Assembly (NCBI GenBank): GCA_020442165.1
Contig: JAGRKV010000020.1
Span: forward strand, 56,385-120,384
DNA from: Hyphomicrobiaceae bacterium
GTDB taxonomy: Bacteria; Pseudomonadota; Alphaproteobacteria; Rhizobiales; Hyphomicrobiaceae
DNA length: 64,000 nt
Reading direction: 5' to 3'
The notes beneath the pieces were generated by a model. That model saw nothing but the letters and a program-made list of their open reading frames with translations, ran no database searches and was not told the origin of the DNA. The position numbers and the translations under genes were made by a program. Position 1 is the first letter of the stretch. Every line of letters begins with the position of its first letter. This document shows, in pieces, positions 10,019-19,613 of the stretch.

Positions 10019-11311
10019 TCAGGCGTCAGCGGCAAGATAGGTGACAGCGTCGCCGAGCACCTTCAGATCAGGGTCTGCTGCTTCGAACGAAACGAGTGGC
10101 CCGATCTTGCGCAGTACCCAGCCGAGCACGAGGCCGGTGTGCTTGAAGTGGATCCACGAGCGCTTCATCTTGCTGCCGAGCTTGACTTTCACGGTGTAGG
10201 TGGTCTGCCCGGTCTGCAGGGCTGGAATGCCGTTCTCGATGCAGAATCTGACGATCGTCATCCAGTTGAAGAAGTAGAGATTGAGCGAGCGCGCCACCGC
10301 ATAGTCCATGCCGATGAACTTGGCGATCACCTTGTCCTTCTCGACAAGGAACAGGGCGAAGCTGACCAGCTTTCCATTGTGGCGGCACAGCAGCGCGCGA
10401 GCCTTGCCACGGCCATTGCGCATCACTTCGCGGAAGTAGGCCTCAGGCACTTCGTCGAATGCCTCATAGCTGGCTTTCCTGTTGGCCCGGGTCGCGCGGT
10501 AGAGTGCGATCACGTCATCATAGATGTCTTCGATGTTGTCGCGCATTTCCGTCTCGATTCCCGATGCCGCCTTGAGCTTGGAGCGGATGTCGGAACGCCG
10601 CCTGCTCGGCATGCTCTTCAGATAGTCATCGAATGTAGCGAACGGCAGCGGTAGCGTTGCCAGGGGTAACGACGCCATGCGCGCAAAGCCTTGAGCGGCA
10701 ATCGTGGGATCAGCCCATTGCGCATCGGCATCGGTGACATCCTTCAGTGCCAGGATCTTGACGCGCTGGGACTTGGCATGGCGGTGCAGAGCCACAAGCA
10801 ATGCGTCGAACGCCGCTCTGTGCCGCGCCGGGCTCAAGCTTGCGTCGATGCCGATGGGGCATTCCTCGGTCATCGGCGAGCCCATCCCGATCACGGGAAC
10901 CTTCGCCAGTCGCGGCATGATGCGCCCGATCCACTCCGTAATGGCCTTGAGGCGCGGCGGCAGCGTCATGTCGAGCCGGTAGTCGAGGCGAAAAACGGGT
11001 GCCGCCGCGACGAGCTGATTGCCTTCATAGGCGGCAAGCGCGGAAAATGTGAAGTGCGACGAACCGGAGCGCTCGCAGCCACGGAAATAGCCCCAGTCCT
11101 CGGCGGCATCTGGAAACAACCGGTTCCACGCATCTTCGCCGATTTCTGCAATCGATGTATGATGCTCGATGCGGAAACCTGCGTGCAGGTGCGCGTTCAC
11201 CACCGCTGCTGGGCGCAGCCGCAGGCCGGGTGCGCCAGAGACGTCAAGCGCTGGCAAGAGTCGGGGATATGTGGCGTCGCTGGCTGCGCTGCTCGTTATC
11301 GTATTGCTCAT
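10019..11311 (-). CDS. FemAB/GNAT-like N-acyltransferase of unknown substrate
   Basis: The 430-residue protein resembles the BioF2-like/Acetyltransf_6 group of FemAB-type GNAT proteins, which transfer acyl or aminoacyl groups. The C-terminal half carries the recognisable fold: SMPSRRRSDIRSKLKA, then IALYRATRANRKASYEAFDEVPEAYFREV, a strand with GKLVSFALFLVEKDKVIAKFIG, and a late Y-x-x-K-x-K-L-G-S pattern. No signal peptide or membrane segment is evident. The substrate cannot be read from the sequence; exopolysaccharide or lipid modification is a common guess for this group. It converges on glnD and stands alone. In S. meliloti, as I recall, murJ directly follows glnD, so this gene looks like an insertion shared with the oxidoreductase next to it. 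Confidence 0.75.
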   Translation of the reverse strand: MSNTITSSAASDATYPRLLPALDVSGAPGLRLRPAAVVNAHLHAGFRIEHHTSIAEIGEDAWNRLFPDAAEDWGYFRGCERSGSSHFTFSALAAYEGNQLVAAAPVFRLDYRLDMTLPPRLKAITEWIGRIMPRLAKVPVIGMGSPMTEECPIGIDASLSPARHRAAFDALLVALHRHAKSQRVKILALKDVTDADAQWADPTIAAQGFARMASLPLATLPLPFATFDDYLKSMPSRRRSDIRSKLKAASGIETEMRDNIEDIYDDVIALYRATRANRKASYEAFDEVPEAYFREVMRNGRGKARALLCRHNGKLVSFALFLVEKDKVIAKFIGMDYAVARSLNLYFFNWMTIVRFCIENGIPALQTGQTTYTVKVKLGSKMKRSWIHFKHTGLVLGWVLRKIGPLVSFEAADPDLKVLGDAVTYLAADA

Positions 11312-11620
11312 CTGACGGTCCTATATCTTGATGCCTGTGGCCGGGTGGCGCGGCGTTTGCTGTCGTTGCCGCGAATAGGACCGTGATCGCGCAAATCGGA
11401 TGTGGGCGCTGTTCCCGCAGGCACAGCCAGTGCGGGGATCGAATTAACTTTGCGAGCTTGAAGGCTTGTGGGCGCTTCAAGGATTGCGGAAACTAGCGCA
11501 TTCGTGAGGCTTGTTTTTCAGCAGCACTTGATTTGTTGCACACCGATCTGACACATCACTCCGGAGCCCGCGCTTTCATGGCGCGGTCCGCCCAGACGAA
11601 TGAAGGAGGCGCGGCTGCGC
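11312..11620. other. Divergent intergenic region, no gene seen
   Basis: About 300 bases separate the starts of the divergent acyltransferase and oxidoreductase genes. Promoters for both must lie here, but I cannot assign clear -35/-10 pairs. The short frames in it have no family features. Confidence 0.4.
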
Positions 11621-12994
11621 ATGCGGGATTCGGGCAGAATGCTGCCGGCCAAGGCAACGACGGGCGTTGGTCAGGGTGTCGCGCAAAGCTATTGGCAGCG
11701 CATCGGTGGGATGCCGCTTCAGCAAGGTTCGGGCACGTTGCCTCGCTCGTCGCGTTTCGTCGTCATTGGCGGAGGTTTCGCCGGGTTGGCAACGGCGCTG
11801 CGCATGAAGGAGCTGGACCCGGCGGCTGAAATCGTTCTGCTCGAAGCAAAGTCCGTGGGCTATGGCGCGAGTGGCCGAAACGGCGGTCTGGTCTCGCCCC
11901 TTGCGGCACCGGTGTGGCTTGCAGCCGCGATGCAGGATCAATCGATCGCGCGCGCCATGCGTTTGCTGAATCGTAAGGCGGATGATGCAGCTCGCTGGGC
12001 CAATGCGACGGCACCGCACGCGGAGGTGACACCAACCACGCTTCTGCTTGAAGCGCAAGGCGCGGTGACCAACGCAGGCATTTCCCAGGTCGCGAGAATT
12101 CTGGATCGCGCGGAGATAGAATATCGGCGCTTCCGCCCTCGCGATTCCAAATCAATCAAACCCGCGCTCGCCATCGATGCCAACACCATCAACCCCTATG
12201 CGCTCGTTCGCGGGCTGGCCGATGCCGCGCGTCAGGCCGGTGTCGAGATTGTCGAAGGCGCACCGGTCAAGGACATTGAGCAGGAGCAGAGCGGGCTTCG
12301 CATCACGCTAGCGGACGGCCGCGCGATAACGGCGGAGCGAGCTGTCCTTTGCACCAACGCCTATACGCCTTCACTGTCATTCGGCGAGGTGCCGCGCGCC
12401 AAGGTCGTCTACAACTACATGATCGCGACCGAGCAACTTTCCCCCAGTGCCCTCGAGCGTCTCGCGACGGTGTCCAATGGCGAACGTCCCTTCGTTGTGG
12501 AGTTGAACACCGCCTACGTCTTCTATCGCCTGCATCAGGGACGCTTGGTGTTTGGCGGTATCGAGAAATCCAAGCAGGTGGCACCGGGAGACCTGGACGT
12601 GCCTGCGAGTATCCTTGCGGGTCTCGACAAACTTCTGGGTGAAACGCTCTCCGGTGCCCCAAAGCCGGCCGTCGCCGAAGCCTGGGGAGGTCGTTTCCAC
12701 ATGACAACAACCGACCTGCCGATCATCGGGCCATCAGCCTCTGTGCCTTCGCTTGTGCTCAACATCGGCTATGGAGGCACCGGCGTGGCGTTGACATTGA
12801 CGCTGGCGCCGGTCGCCGCGGCACTGGCCCTGGGACGGCAAATCGAAGACGCGGGCCTTGCCGAAATCCATCGTGCGATGCGCAACACGCGATTGCCTCT
12901 GGCGGGAGGGGTGAAGTTTGTCGCCGGTGTTGCTGGCGAATATCTGCGGCAGCTGCGGGAGAGGCGAAACGGCCACGTATCCCAGGGGCGATGA
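11621..12994 (+). CDS. FAD-dependent oxidoreductase of the DAO (glycine/D-amino acid oxidase) family
   Basis: This is a flavoprotein likely to oxidise an amine or amino acid. A short N-terminal QSYWQR segment resembles the 'SYW' lead of PuuB/OrdL-type oxidases. The FAD-binding Rossmann motif is VVIGGGFAGLATALRM at about residue 47, followed by GASGRNGGLVSPLAAP, the usual DAO signature. The C-terminal AWGGRFHMTTTDLPIIG and NIGYGGTGVALT segments complete the cofactor site. I chose the ATG at 11621 because a near-perfect AAGGAGG lies at 11602-11608; an in-frame ATG at 11600 overlaps that site. The product is 457 residues. The substrate is not determinable; gamma-glutamylputrescine or an N-methyl amino acid are possibilities. 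Its stop is 59 bases before murJ. Confidence 0.85.
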   Translation: MRDSGRMLPAKATTGVGQGVAQSYWQRIGGMPLQQGSGTLPRSSRFVVIGGGFAGLATALRMKELDPAAEIVLLEAKSVGYGASGRNGGLVSPLAAPVWLAAAMQDQSIARAMRLLNRKADDAARWANATAPHAEVTPTTLLLEAQGAVTNAGISQVARILDRAEIEYRRFRPRDSKSIKPALAIDANTINPYALVRGLADAARQAGVEIVEGAPVKDIEQEQSGLRITLADGRAITAERAVLCTNAYTPSLSFGEVPRAKVVYNYMIATEQLSPSALERLATVSNGERPFVVELNTAYVFYRLHQGRLVFGGIEKSKQVAPGDLDVPASILAGLDKLLGETLSGAPKPAVAEAWGGRFHMTTTDLPIIGPSASVPSLVLNIGYGGTGVALTLTLAPVAAALALGRQIEDAGLAEIHRAMRNTRLPLAGGVKFVAGVAGEYLRQLRERRNGHVSQGR

Positions 12995-13053
12995 GCGGCA
13001 GGGGCAGCACCACACTTGCCAGCCCGTTGCCGCTCGGATAACTGCGTTGGTCC

Positions 13054-14640
13054 ATGAAACTCTACAAAGCCTTCGCAACTGTTGGCGGCCTCACCATGGC
13101 GAGCCGCCTGCTCGGCTTCGCACGCGACATTCTGATCGCGGCGGCGCTCGGCTCTGGCGCGATCGCTGACGCATTTTTTGTCGCCTTCCGGTTCCCGAAC
13201 CTGTTTCGGCGTCTGTTCGGTGAAGGGGCGTTCAACTCCGCATTCGTGCCGCTGTTCGCAAAGAGGCTGGAGGGCGAAGGCGAGGCAACAGCCAAACGCT
13301 TTGCCGAGGAGGCGATGGCAGGGCTGCTGCTGGTCCTCGTGGTCGTTTCAGCAGCGGCGATGCTGACCATGCCCTGGCTGATGATGCTTTTGGCTCCGGG
13401 CTTTGTCGCCGATCCGGCCAAGTACGATCTCGCCGTCAATTTGACCCAGATCGCTTTCCCTTACTTGACGTGCATGTCGCTCGTCGCATTGCTGTCGGGC
13501 GTCTTGAACTCCATGCACCGCTATTGGGCTGCCGCCGCTGCACCGATATTGCTCAACATTGTGCTTATCAGCGCCATCGCATTCGCCATCGTCATGGGCT
13601 ATGCGGAAAAACCGGCTGCAGGCTACGTGCTGGCATGTGGCGTGTTGCTTGCGGGCTTTGCGCAGCTCACCATGCTCTGGCTAGCGGTCAAGCAGGCCGG
13701 TCTCGATCTGAAGCTGATAAGACCGCGCTATAGCGAAGGCGTCCGCCGCCTCGTTCAACTGGGCATTCCCGGATTGATCTCCGGCGGCATCACGCAGATC
13801 AATATCGTGGTCGGAACCATCATCGCCTCGCTGCAGGCGGGCGCGGTGTCCTATCTGTATTACGCGGATCGACTTTACCAGCTGCCGCTGGGTATCGTCG
13901 GCGTGGCAGTGGGCGTGGTCTTGCTGCCCGAACTCGCGCGCCGCTTGCGGGCGGGCGATCATTCCGGCGCCATGGACAGCCAGAACCGGTCGCTGGAATT
14001 TTCCTTGCTGCTGACGCTGCCGGCTGCCGTTGCGCTCGCCATTGCCGCCGAGCCGATCGTTCGCGTTCTCTTCGAGCGGGGCGCGTTTCTCGCCGAGGAT
14101 ACCCCGCGCACGGCCTATGCGTTGGCGGCGTTCGCGGCTGGCCTGCCAGCATTCGTGCTCATAAAGGTGTTCCAGCCAGCCTTCTTCGCGCGCGAAGATA
14201 CCAGGACACCGATGTACTTTGCTGCCATCAACATGGTGGTCAACGTGGTGGGGTCGGTGGCCCTGTTCTACGTGTTCCGCAGCCTCGGCTTCATGCCGCA
14301 TGTGGGTATCGCGGTTGCGACATCGCTCGCCGGTTGGATCAATGCGGCGATGCTGTATGTCACGCTGAGGCGCCACGGCGATTTCGTCTCAGATGCGCGG
14401 CTGATCCGCAATATGCCACTCATTGCAATGGCCAGCATCGCCATGGGCGCGGTGGTCTACGCGATGCTGCAGTGGCTGGCGCCATCGTTGGGGCAAGGCG
14501 TGCCGCTGCTTGAGAAGGGACTGGCCCTGGCGGCAGTCGTCCTGGCCGGCATGGCCGTTTATGCCCTGCTCGTGGTCGGGTCTGGGGTGTTGAGCGCGGC
14601 ACAGCTCAAGCGCTTCACCCGCCGCAAGAACGCTGCCTGA
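13054..14640 (+). CDS. murJ: Lipid II flippase MurJ (MviN)
   Basis: MurJ moves the peptidoglycan precursor lipid II across the inner membrane. The 528-residue protein is a typical multi-spanning MOP-superfamily member with about 14 hydrophobic helices. The N-terminal [19 protein letters not shown] and the [24 protein letters not shown] block are hallmark MviN sequences, including the conserved arginines and the GEGAFN motif. It sits immediately upstream of trpS, as in related rhizobia, and 59 bases after the oxidoreductase. Confidence 0.97.
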   Translation: MKLYKAFATVGGLTMASRLLGFARDILIAAALGSGAIADAFFVAFRFPNLFRRLFGEGAFNSAFVPLFAKRLEGEGEATAKRFAEEAMAGLLLVLVVVSAAAMLTMPWLMMLLAPGFVADPAKYDLAVNLTQIAFPYLTCMSLVALLSGVLNSMHRYWAAAAAPILLNIVLISAIAFAIVMGYAEKPAAGYVLACGVLLAGFAQLTMLWLAVKQAGLDLKLIRPRYSEGVRRLVQLGIPGLISGGITQINIVVGTIIASLQAGAVSYLYYADRLYQLPLGIVGVAVGVVLLPELARRLRAGDHSGAMDSQNRSLEFSLLLTLPAAVALAIAAEPIVRVLFERGAFLAEDTPRTAYALAAFAAGLPAFVLIKVFQPAFFAREDTRTPMYFAAINMVVNVVGSVALFYVFRSLGFMPHVGIAVATSLAGWINAAMLYVTLRRHGDFVSDARLIRNMPLIAMASIAMGAVVYAMLQWLAPSLGQGVPLLEKGLALAAVVLAGMAVYALLVVGSGVLSAAQLKRFTRRKNAA

Positions 14641-14710
14641 AAGTCCCTTAGTTTTTCTTGCGTCAATCAAAGCCGCGCGCGATAACGCCGGGCGCGAAGG
14701 AAGTGGAGCT

Positions 14711-15748
14711 ATGACGATCAAGGAACGTGTTTTCTCCGGCATGCAGCCGACCGGCAGCCTTCACCTGGGCAACTATCTGGGTGCCATGCTGCAGTGGATC
14801 AAGCTGCAGGAGACTCATGAGTGCATCTATTGCGTGGTCGATCTGCACGCCATCACCGTCTGGCAGGATCCCGAGGAGCTGCGTCGCTCGATCCGTCAGG
14901 TGACAGCCGCCTATCTGGCTGCTGGTCTCGATCCGCAAAGAAGCATCGTTTTCAATCAGAGTCAGGTTTCCGCGCACGCGGAACTGGCCTGGATCTTCAA
15001 TTGTGTGGCGCGGCTGGGCTGGCTCAACCGCATGACGCAATTCAAGGAGAAGGCCGGCAAGGATCGCGAGAATGCTTCCGTCGGTCTGTTTGCCTATCCC
15101 AATTTGATGGCGGCGGACATCCTCGCCTACCGGGCAACGCACGTCCCCGTTGGCGACGACCAAAAGCAGCATCTGGAATTGGCTCGCGACATCGCGCAGA
15201 AGTTCAACAACGACTTCAAGGGCGGGATCGAGCGCGCGGGCCACGCTGATGGCGTGTTCTTTCCGTTGCCTGAGCCCGTAATCACTGGACCGGCCACGCG
15301 GGTCATGAGCTTGCGCGATGGCACGAAAAAGATGTCGAAGTCAGACCCCTCCGATCTCTCGCGCATCAACCTGACGGACAATGCTGAAACGATTGCTCGC
15401 AAGGTGCAGAAGGCGAAGACCGATCCCGAGCCATTGCCGTCTGAGGCTGCCGGACTGAAGGGCCGCCCCGAAGCTGAAAACCTCGTCGGCATCTATGCTG
15501 CCCTCAACGGACAGTCGGTCGATGCTGTGCTTTCGGAATATGGCGGTGCGCAGTTCTCTGCCTTCAAGAAGGCGCTCGCCGAAGCAGCAGTTGCACGCTT
15601 GGCACCGATAACGTCGGAAGCGGAGCGCATGATGCAGGACCCTGCAACCATCGAACGGATTCTCGCCGATGGCTCTGCGCGCGCGCATGCGATTGCAGCG
15701 CCGATCATGGCAGAGGTAAAGGACATCGTCGGTTTCATTCGCTCATGA
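14711..15748 (+). CDS. trpS: Tryptophanyl-tRNA synthetase
   Basis: TrpRS charges tRNA-Trp with tryptophan in the cytosol. The class I signature appears as [10 protein letters not shown] (HIGH-type, residues 14-23) and KKMSKSD (KMSKS, near residue 207). At 345 residues the length is normal. A GGAG ribosome binding site precedes the ATG. The gene follows murJ by 70 bases, probably in one transcript. A short GC stem followed by CTTTTTG near 15776 could end transcription but is weak. Confidence 0.97.
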   Translation: MTIKERVFSGMQPTGSLHLGNYLGAMLQWIKLQETHECIYCVVDLHAITVWQDPEELRRSIRQVTAAYLAAGLDPQRSIVFNQSQVSAHAELAWIFNCVARLGWLNRMTQFKEKAGKDRENASVGLFAYPNLMAADILAYRATHVPVGDDQKQHLELARDIAQKFNNDFKGGIERAGHADGVFFPLPEPVITGPATRVMSLRDGTKKMSKSDPSDLSRINLTDNAETIARKVQKAKTDPEPLPSEAAGLKGRPEAENLVGIYAALNGQSVDAVLSEYGGAQFSAFKKALAEAAVARLAPITSEAERMMQDPATIERILADGSARAHAIAAPIMAEVKDIVGFIRS

Positions 15749-15855
15749 GTGCGGTGCACCAACGGATTGCGGTTGTTGCAGCCGCTTTTTGCCGCAGGTA
15801 TGCCGGCTGGGCGGGTGCGTAAATCATATTGTCGCCTTCGGGCGCTTAGGGCAGC

Positions 15856-16365
15856 ATGGGCAGCATGAAACTAAGACGCAGCTTCGAATCGGGCCATCGC
15901 CGAAAGTTCCTCCTCATTGTCGACGACAGTGCCGAGGTGGAAAGCGCACTTTATTTTGCCGCCAGCCGCATCGAGCATTCCGGAGGCGTCATCGTGATGT
16001 GCTACGTGATCCAGCCGCAGGGCTTCCAGCATTGGATGGGCGTCCGGCAGGTTCAGCTGGAGGAGGAGAGCAACACCGCTCGCGCGCTCTTCCGGCTCTT
16101 CCGCCGCAAGCTCAGTTTGGCCGGTTTCGACAAGGTGGAGACCGAAGAGGTGATCCGTGAGGGCACCACCGCCGACGAGATCCTGAAACTGATCGAGGAC
16201 GACGAGGACATTGCGCTTCTGGTGCTGGGCGCTTCGGTCGATTCCAAGGGGCCGGGCCCGCTGGTGTCGTCGCTTGCAGCTGGCAGCCGCGCCGGCACGT
16301 TCCCAGTCCCGATCACCATTGTGCCGGGCAATATGACGCTGGAATTGATCCGCTCTCTGGCCTGA
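15856..16365 (+). CDS. Universal stress protein (UspA family)
   Basis: The 169-residue protein has a single Usp domain with the alpha/beta fold: FLLIVDDSAEVESALYFAA at the start, a central VEEVIREGTTADEILKLI-like helix region, and a C-terminal LLVLGASVDSKGPGPLVSSL stretch near the usual ATP-binding loop. The exact Gly-X2-Gly-X9-Gly-Ser/Thr pattern is not clean, so nucleotide binding is uncertain. The start is one of two closely spaced ATGs (15856 or 15865). It lies between trpS and nfu, the same order I recall in S. meliloti. Confidence 0.85.
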   Translation: MGSMKLRRSFESGHRRKFLLIVDDSAEVESALYFAASRIEHSGGVIVMCYVIQPQGFQHWMGVRQVQLEEESNTARALFRLFRRKLSLAGFDKVETEEVIREGTTADEILKLIEDDEDIALLVLGASVDSKGPGPLVSSLAAGSRAGTFPVPITIVPGNMTLELIRSLA

Positions 16366-16840
16366 TGGCGCCACCACCACCCGCATCGGCCCATTGATGA
16401 GAGCGTGTGGAATTGTCGATCTGCCGTCTTGCGCAGACGTCGCGCGCAGCCGGGATTTTCTCAGGTCGCTCCGGATCATCGCGCCAGCGCAGTCATTTCA
16501 GCGCTTCACGACGAGCCCAGCGGCCAAATGGCCGACCTTGGGTTGCAACCGTGGATCGTGGGGTCGAGTTGGCCGGACGGCGCGGTTTCGGCTGAAGCGG
16601 CCACCTAGGCAGGAAAATGCGACCCCAGCCCTCGACATTGATCCACCGTTCGCCTAAATCCTTGGAAAGATTCTAAACTCGTGACAATGCGGATCATGCA
16701 TTGTCGCAACGGCCAGACCAATCAGGCCGTAAACACCGTAATTCGTCATCGCCGGCCAGTGCCCGGCGGCGCGCAACAAGGCTCGCCATCCCGGAAATGG
16801 GCTGGCGTAAACCCCTGAAGACCAAGTAGGGCGAGGCAAA
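16366..16840. other. Intergenic region without a supported gene
   Basis: About 475 bases between the stress protein and nfu. Several short overlapping frames exist but none has a ribosome site, family motif or consistent codon use. The nfu promoter is presumably near its end; no repeat or hairpin stood out. Confidence 0.4.
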
Positions 16841-17395
16841 ATGTTCATCCAGACCGAAGCGACCCCCAATCCGGCAACACTCAAGTTTATACCCGGCAAG
16901 TCGGTACTGGCCTCGGGCACGGCCGATTTTCGATCGCGCTCTGAGGCCGATGCGTCTCCGCTCGCGACCCGGCTTTTCGACATCGACGGTGTGCAGGGCG
17001 TTTTTCTCGGAGCCGACTTCATCTCCGTCACCAAGGGCACCACCGAGTGGCAGCATCTGAAGCCGATGGTCCTGGGCGCGATCATGGAGCACTACATGTC
17101 CGGTGCTCCGGTCCTGAAGGACGATGGCGCCAATGATCGCGTCGGTGGCAACTATGCGCCCGAGGATGAGGAAACGGTCAAGACGATCGTCGAACTGCTG
17201 GAGACCCGCGTGCGCCCGGCCGTGGCCCAGGATGGCGGCGACATCACTTTCTCCGGCTTCCGCGACGGCATCGTCTACCTGCACATGCGTGGTGCCTGCG
17301 CCGGCTGCCCCAGTTCGACCGCGACCCTCCGCCACGGCATCGAAAATCTGCTCAAACATTTCTGTCCGGAAGTGGAGCAGGTCCAGGCGGTGTAA
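16841..17395 (+). CDS. Fe-S cluster scaffold/carrier protein Nfu (NifU-like)
   Basis: This 184-residue protein carries the N-terminal Nfu_N domain (FIQTEATPNPATLKFIPG) and a C-terminal NifU-like domain with the cluster-binding CAGC motif in MRGACAGCPSSTATL. It assembles or carries a 4Fe-4S cluster and passes it to client enzymes; MiaB, encoded 3.4 kb downstream, is a plausible client type. A GGGCGAGG ribosome site precedes the ATG. A hairpin follows the gene. Confidence 0.95.
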   Translation: MFIQTEATPNPATLKFIPGKSVLASGTADFRSRSEADASPLATRLFDIDGVQGVFLGADFISVTKGTTEWQHLKPMVLGAIMEHYMSGAPVLKDDGANDRVGGNYAPEDEETVKTIVELLETRVRPAVAQDGGDITFSGFRDGIVYLHMRGACAGCPSSTATLRHGIENLLKHFCPEVEQVQAV

Positions 17396-17431
17396 CGGCT
17401 GGATGCGGCAAGTTCCCCGGTGATCTTCAGC

Positions 17432-17458
17432 GAGCCCCGCCCCCCTTGTGCGGGGCTC
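17432..17458 (+). terminator. GC-rich hairpin after nfu
   Basis: GAGCCCCGC and GCGGGGCTC form a perfect 9-bp stem around a nine-base loop, 36 bases after the nfu stop. The following AATCGT is not a real U-tract, so termination would be weak or factor-assisted. Confidence 0.5.
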
Positions 17459-17615
17459 AATCGTCAAGGCGCTCAGGTTTTGGTTTTGAAGCGCAAAACA
17501 AGGCGGCGCCGGCAGGCTCAGGCTGGCTTCACGGCAGCCCCGAGGCAGTGCACAGGAGCAAGGAGAGGCCAGCAGGCCGTCTCCTGTCGAACATGAAAAG
17601 ACGAAAGGACCCCTC

Positions 17616-18206
17616 ATGGCCATGCCGCTCGATCAGGCAGCACTTAATACGCTCTTTCTCGACGCTCGGACCCATAATGCCTGGCAACCCAGAGATGTGC
17701 CCGATGAGCTGCTCCACAACCTGGTCGATCTGCTGAAAATGGGGCCGACGAGCGCCAATTGTTCCCCCGCCCGGCTTGTGTTCGTCAAATCGAAGGACGC
17801 CAAGGAAAAGCTGAAGCCCCTACTGTCTCCCGGCAATGTTGATAAGACGATGAAGGCACCCGTCTGTGTCATCATCGGCCAGGACATGGAATTCCACGAG
17901 CAGCTGCCAAAGCTTTTCCCCCACGACGACGCAAAAAGCTGGTTCGCCCTTCAACCCGAAAAGATCCGCGACACGGCATTCCGCAACGCCACGCTGCAAG
18001 GTGCCTATCTCATCATGGCAGCGCGCTCACTCGGGCTTGATTGCGGACCTCTCTCGGGCTTCGACCCCGCAGGTGTCGACACTGCGTTTTTTGCGGGAAC
18101 GAGCATCAAATCGAATTTTCTCTGCAACCTGGGGTATGGCGATCCAGCGGGGCTTTTCCCGCGCAGCCCGCGCTTCAGCTTCGACGAAATGGCCAGCATC
18201 GTGTGA
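17616..18206 (+). CDS. Nitroreductase-fold malonic semialdehyde reductase-like protein (RutE/HadB type)
   Basis: The 196-residue protein has the nitroreductase fold and the length of RutE, which reduces malonic semialdehyde to 3-hydroxypropionate in pyrimidine breakdown. Visible features are [16 protein letters not shown] (FMN-binding serine/asparagine region), [28 protein letters not shown], and a terminal [12 protein letters not shown] like the GLFPR ending of the family. An AAGGA site precedes the ATG. No other rut genes are nearby, so a general FMN reductase of nitro or enone compounds remains possible. In S. meliloti I recall nfu directly next to tsaB, so this gene is probably an insertion in that conserved run. 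Confidence 0.85.
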   Translation: MAMPLDQAALNTLFLDARTHNAWQPRDVPDELLHNLVDLLKMGPTSANCSPARLVFVKSKDAKEKLKPLLSPGNVDKTMKAPVCVIIGQDMEFHEQLPKLFPHDDAKSWFALQPEKIRDTAFRNATLQGAYLIMAARSLGLDCGPLSGFDPAGVDTAFFAGTSIKSNFLCNLGYGDPAGLFPRSPRFSFDEMASIV

Positions 18207-18294
18207 TTGATCCGCGACGTTGCCGTGCCTCAATAGCGACGCGGCACGATTGGCGTAGTGCATTCGGCAGGTGCCGCGTATAGCGTGACCGGTA

Positions 18295-19056
18295 ATGAAT
18301 ATCCTCGCATTCGATACCTGCTTTGCCGCTTGTTCGGCTGCGGCTGGCCGCTCCGTTGCCAACCTTGGCCACGGCGAGTCGGCTGTCGCATCCCGTTTCG
18401 AAGCAATGGAAAGGGGGCATGCGGAGCGGTTGGTGGCGATGCTCGGCGAGGTCATGGCGGACGCAGGTCTCGAATTCTCTGAGCTGGACCGTGTTGCCGT
18501 CACCCACGGGCCTGGCAGCTTCACCGGAACCAGAATATCCGTTGCTGCGGCGCGAGCACTGGCTCTCTCCCACCCCGTCGAAATCGTGGCGGCATCAAGC
18601 CTCGCCGTGATGGCCGAGGGTGCCGCACGCGAGCTTGCAGCCGGGTTGTCTGAGCCATCCGCAGCCTCTGGTGCTGATGGTTGCGGTGATGCGACGTGCG
18701 CGCGGCTTGCAATCGCGGTTGATGCGCGGCGCGGGGAGGTTTATGTGCAGCACTTCCGTTCGGGTGGAGGGGACCCGCTTACGGATCCGTTGTTGCTGAC
18801 GGTTGAGGATGCAGCGCGCCTCGGCGGCAGCACGGCGCTTGTGGTCGCCGGTTCGGCGGCTGAGCAGGTTGCGGCCGCCGCCAGGGCAATCGGACGCAAG
18901 GCGACAGCACACCTGGGTGATCTTCTGCCGAAGGCCGAGGATCTGGCAAGACTGGCCGCGCGCGGCGGGCCGACGGTCAAGACCGTTGCGCCGCTGTACA
19001 TGAGGCCGGCGGATGCAAAGCCGCAAATGGGCAAAGCAATCGAGAGGGCACGATAA
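18295..19056 (+). CDS. tsaB: tRNA threonylcarbamoyladenosine biosynthesis protein TsaB
   Basis: TsaB is the scaffold partner of TsaD in making the t6A37 modification of ANN-decoding tRNAs. The N-terminal NILAFDTCFAACSAA and VTHGPGSFTGTRISVAAARALA segments are characteristic of the ASKHA-like fold of TsaB/TsaD. At 253 residues it is slightly longer than the usual 220-235, with a low-complexity insert near residues 113-140. Its TAA stop overlaps the next ATG by one base, so tsaB and rimI are probably translationally coupled. Confidence 0.93.
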   Translation: MNILAFDTCFAACSAAAGRSVANLGHGESAVASRFEAMERGHAERLVAMLGEVMADAGLEFSELDRVAVTHGPGSFTGTRISVAAARALALSHPVEIVAASSLAVMAEGAARELAAGLSEPSAASGADGCGDATCARLAIAVDARRGEVYVQHFRSGGGDPLTDPLLLTVEDAARLGGSTALVVAGSAAEQVAAAARAIGRKATAHLGDLLPKAEDLARLAARGGPTVKTVAPLYMRPADAKPQMGKAIERAR

Positions 19057-19562
19057 TGACAGCAGTGGCAGGCACGAAGCTCGATCCAAAGTTCGTAAGC
19101 CTCGTATGGGCCGGACCCGAGCGTGCTGGCGAGCTTGCTGAGATGCACGCGCAGCTCTTTGCTCCGGCATGGAACCAGGAGAGCATGTTGAGCACGCTTT
19201 CTCACCCAGGATCGACCGCCTTTCTGGCCCGCGTGCGCGACGGCGCCGAGGCGCTGCCCGAACCCGCGGGGTTCATCATCGGCCAGCTTGCGGCCGACGA
19301 GGCAGAGATCTTGAGTGTCGGCGTGCTGCCACGTTTTCAGCGCCGGGGCGTCGGCGGTCTGCTCGTTCAGGGGCTGGCGCGGGCGGCCAAGCGCGCCGAG
19401 GCGCAGCGCCTGTTTCTTGAGGTGGCTGCCGACAATCAGGCGGCCTTTGCACTCTATCGCAGCCAGGGCTTCACGGCGGTGGGTATGCGCAAGGGCTATT
19501 ATACGCGGACCGAGGGCGAGCCTCAGGATGCGCTCGTGCTCGCACTGACGCTGGACCGCTGA
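19056..19562 (+). CDS. rimI: Ribosomal protein S18-alanine N-acetyltransferase (RimI-type GNAT)
   Basis: This 168-residue GNAT protein acetylates the N-terminal alanine of ribosomal protein S18, or other N-termini. Motif A is present as SVGVLPRFQRRGVGGLLVQGL (acetyl-CoA pyrophosphate loop Q/R-R-x-G-V-G) and motif B as LEVAADNQAAFALYRSQGF. The ATG sits inside the ATAATG that ends tsaB. Pairing of tsaB with rimI is widespread in bacteria, which supports the name over a generic GNAT. Confidence 0.9.
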   Translation: MTAVAGTKLDPKFVSLVWAGPERAGELAEMHAQLFAPAWNQESMLSTLSHPGSTAFLARVRDGAEALPEPAGFIIGQLAADEAEILSVGVLPRFQRRGVGGLLVQGLARAAKRAEAQRLFLEVAADNQAAFALYRSQGFTAVGMRKGYYTRTEGEPQDALVLALTLDR

Positions 19563-19613
19563 ATGGCGCGAAGCCACTGAGGGCGCGCGATCGCGCACGC
19601 GGGGAACGGGCCG

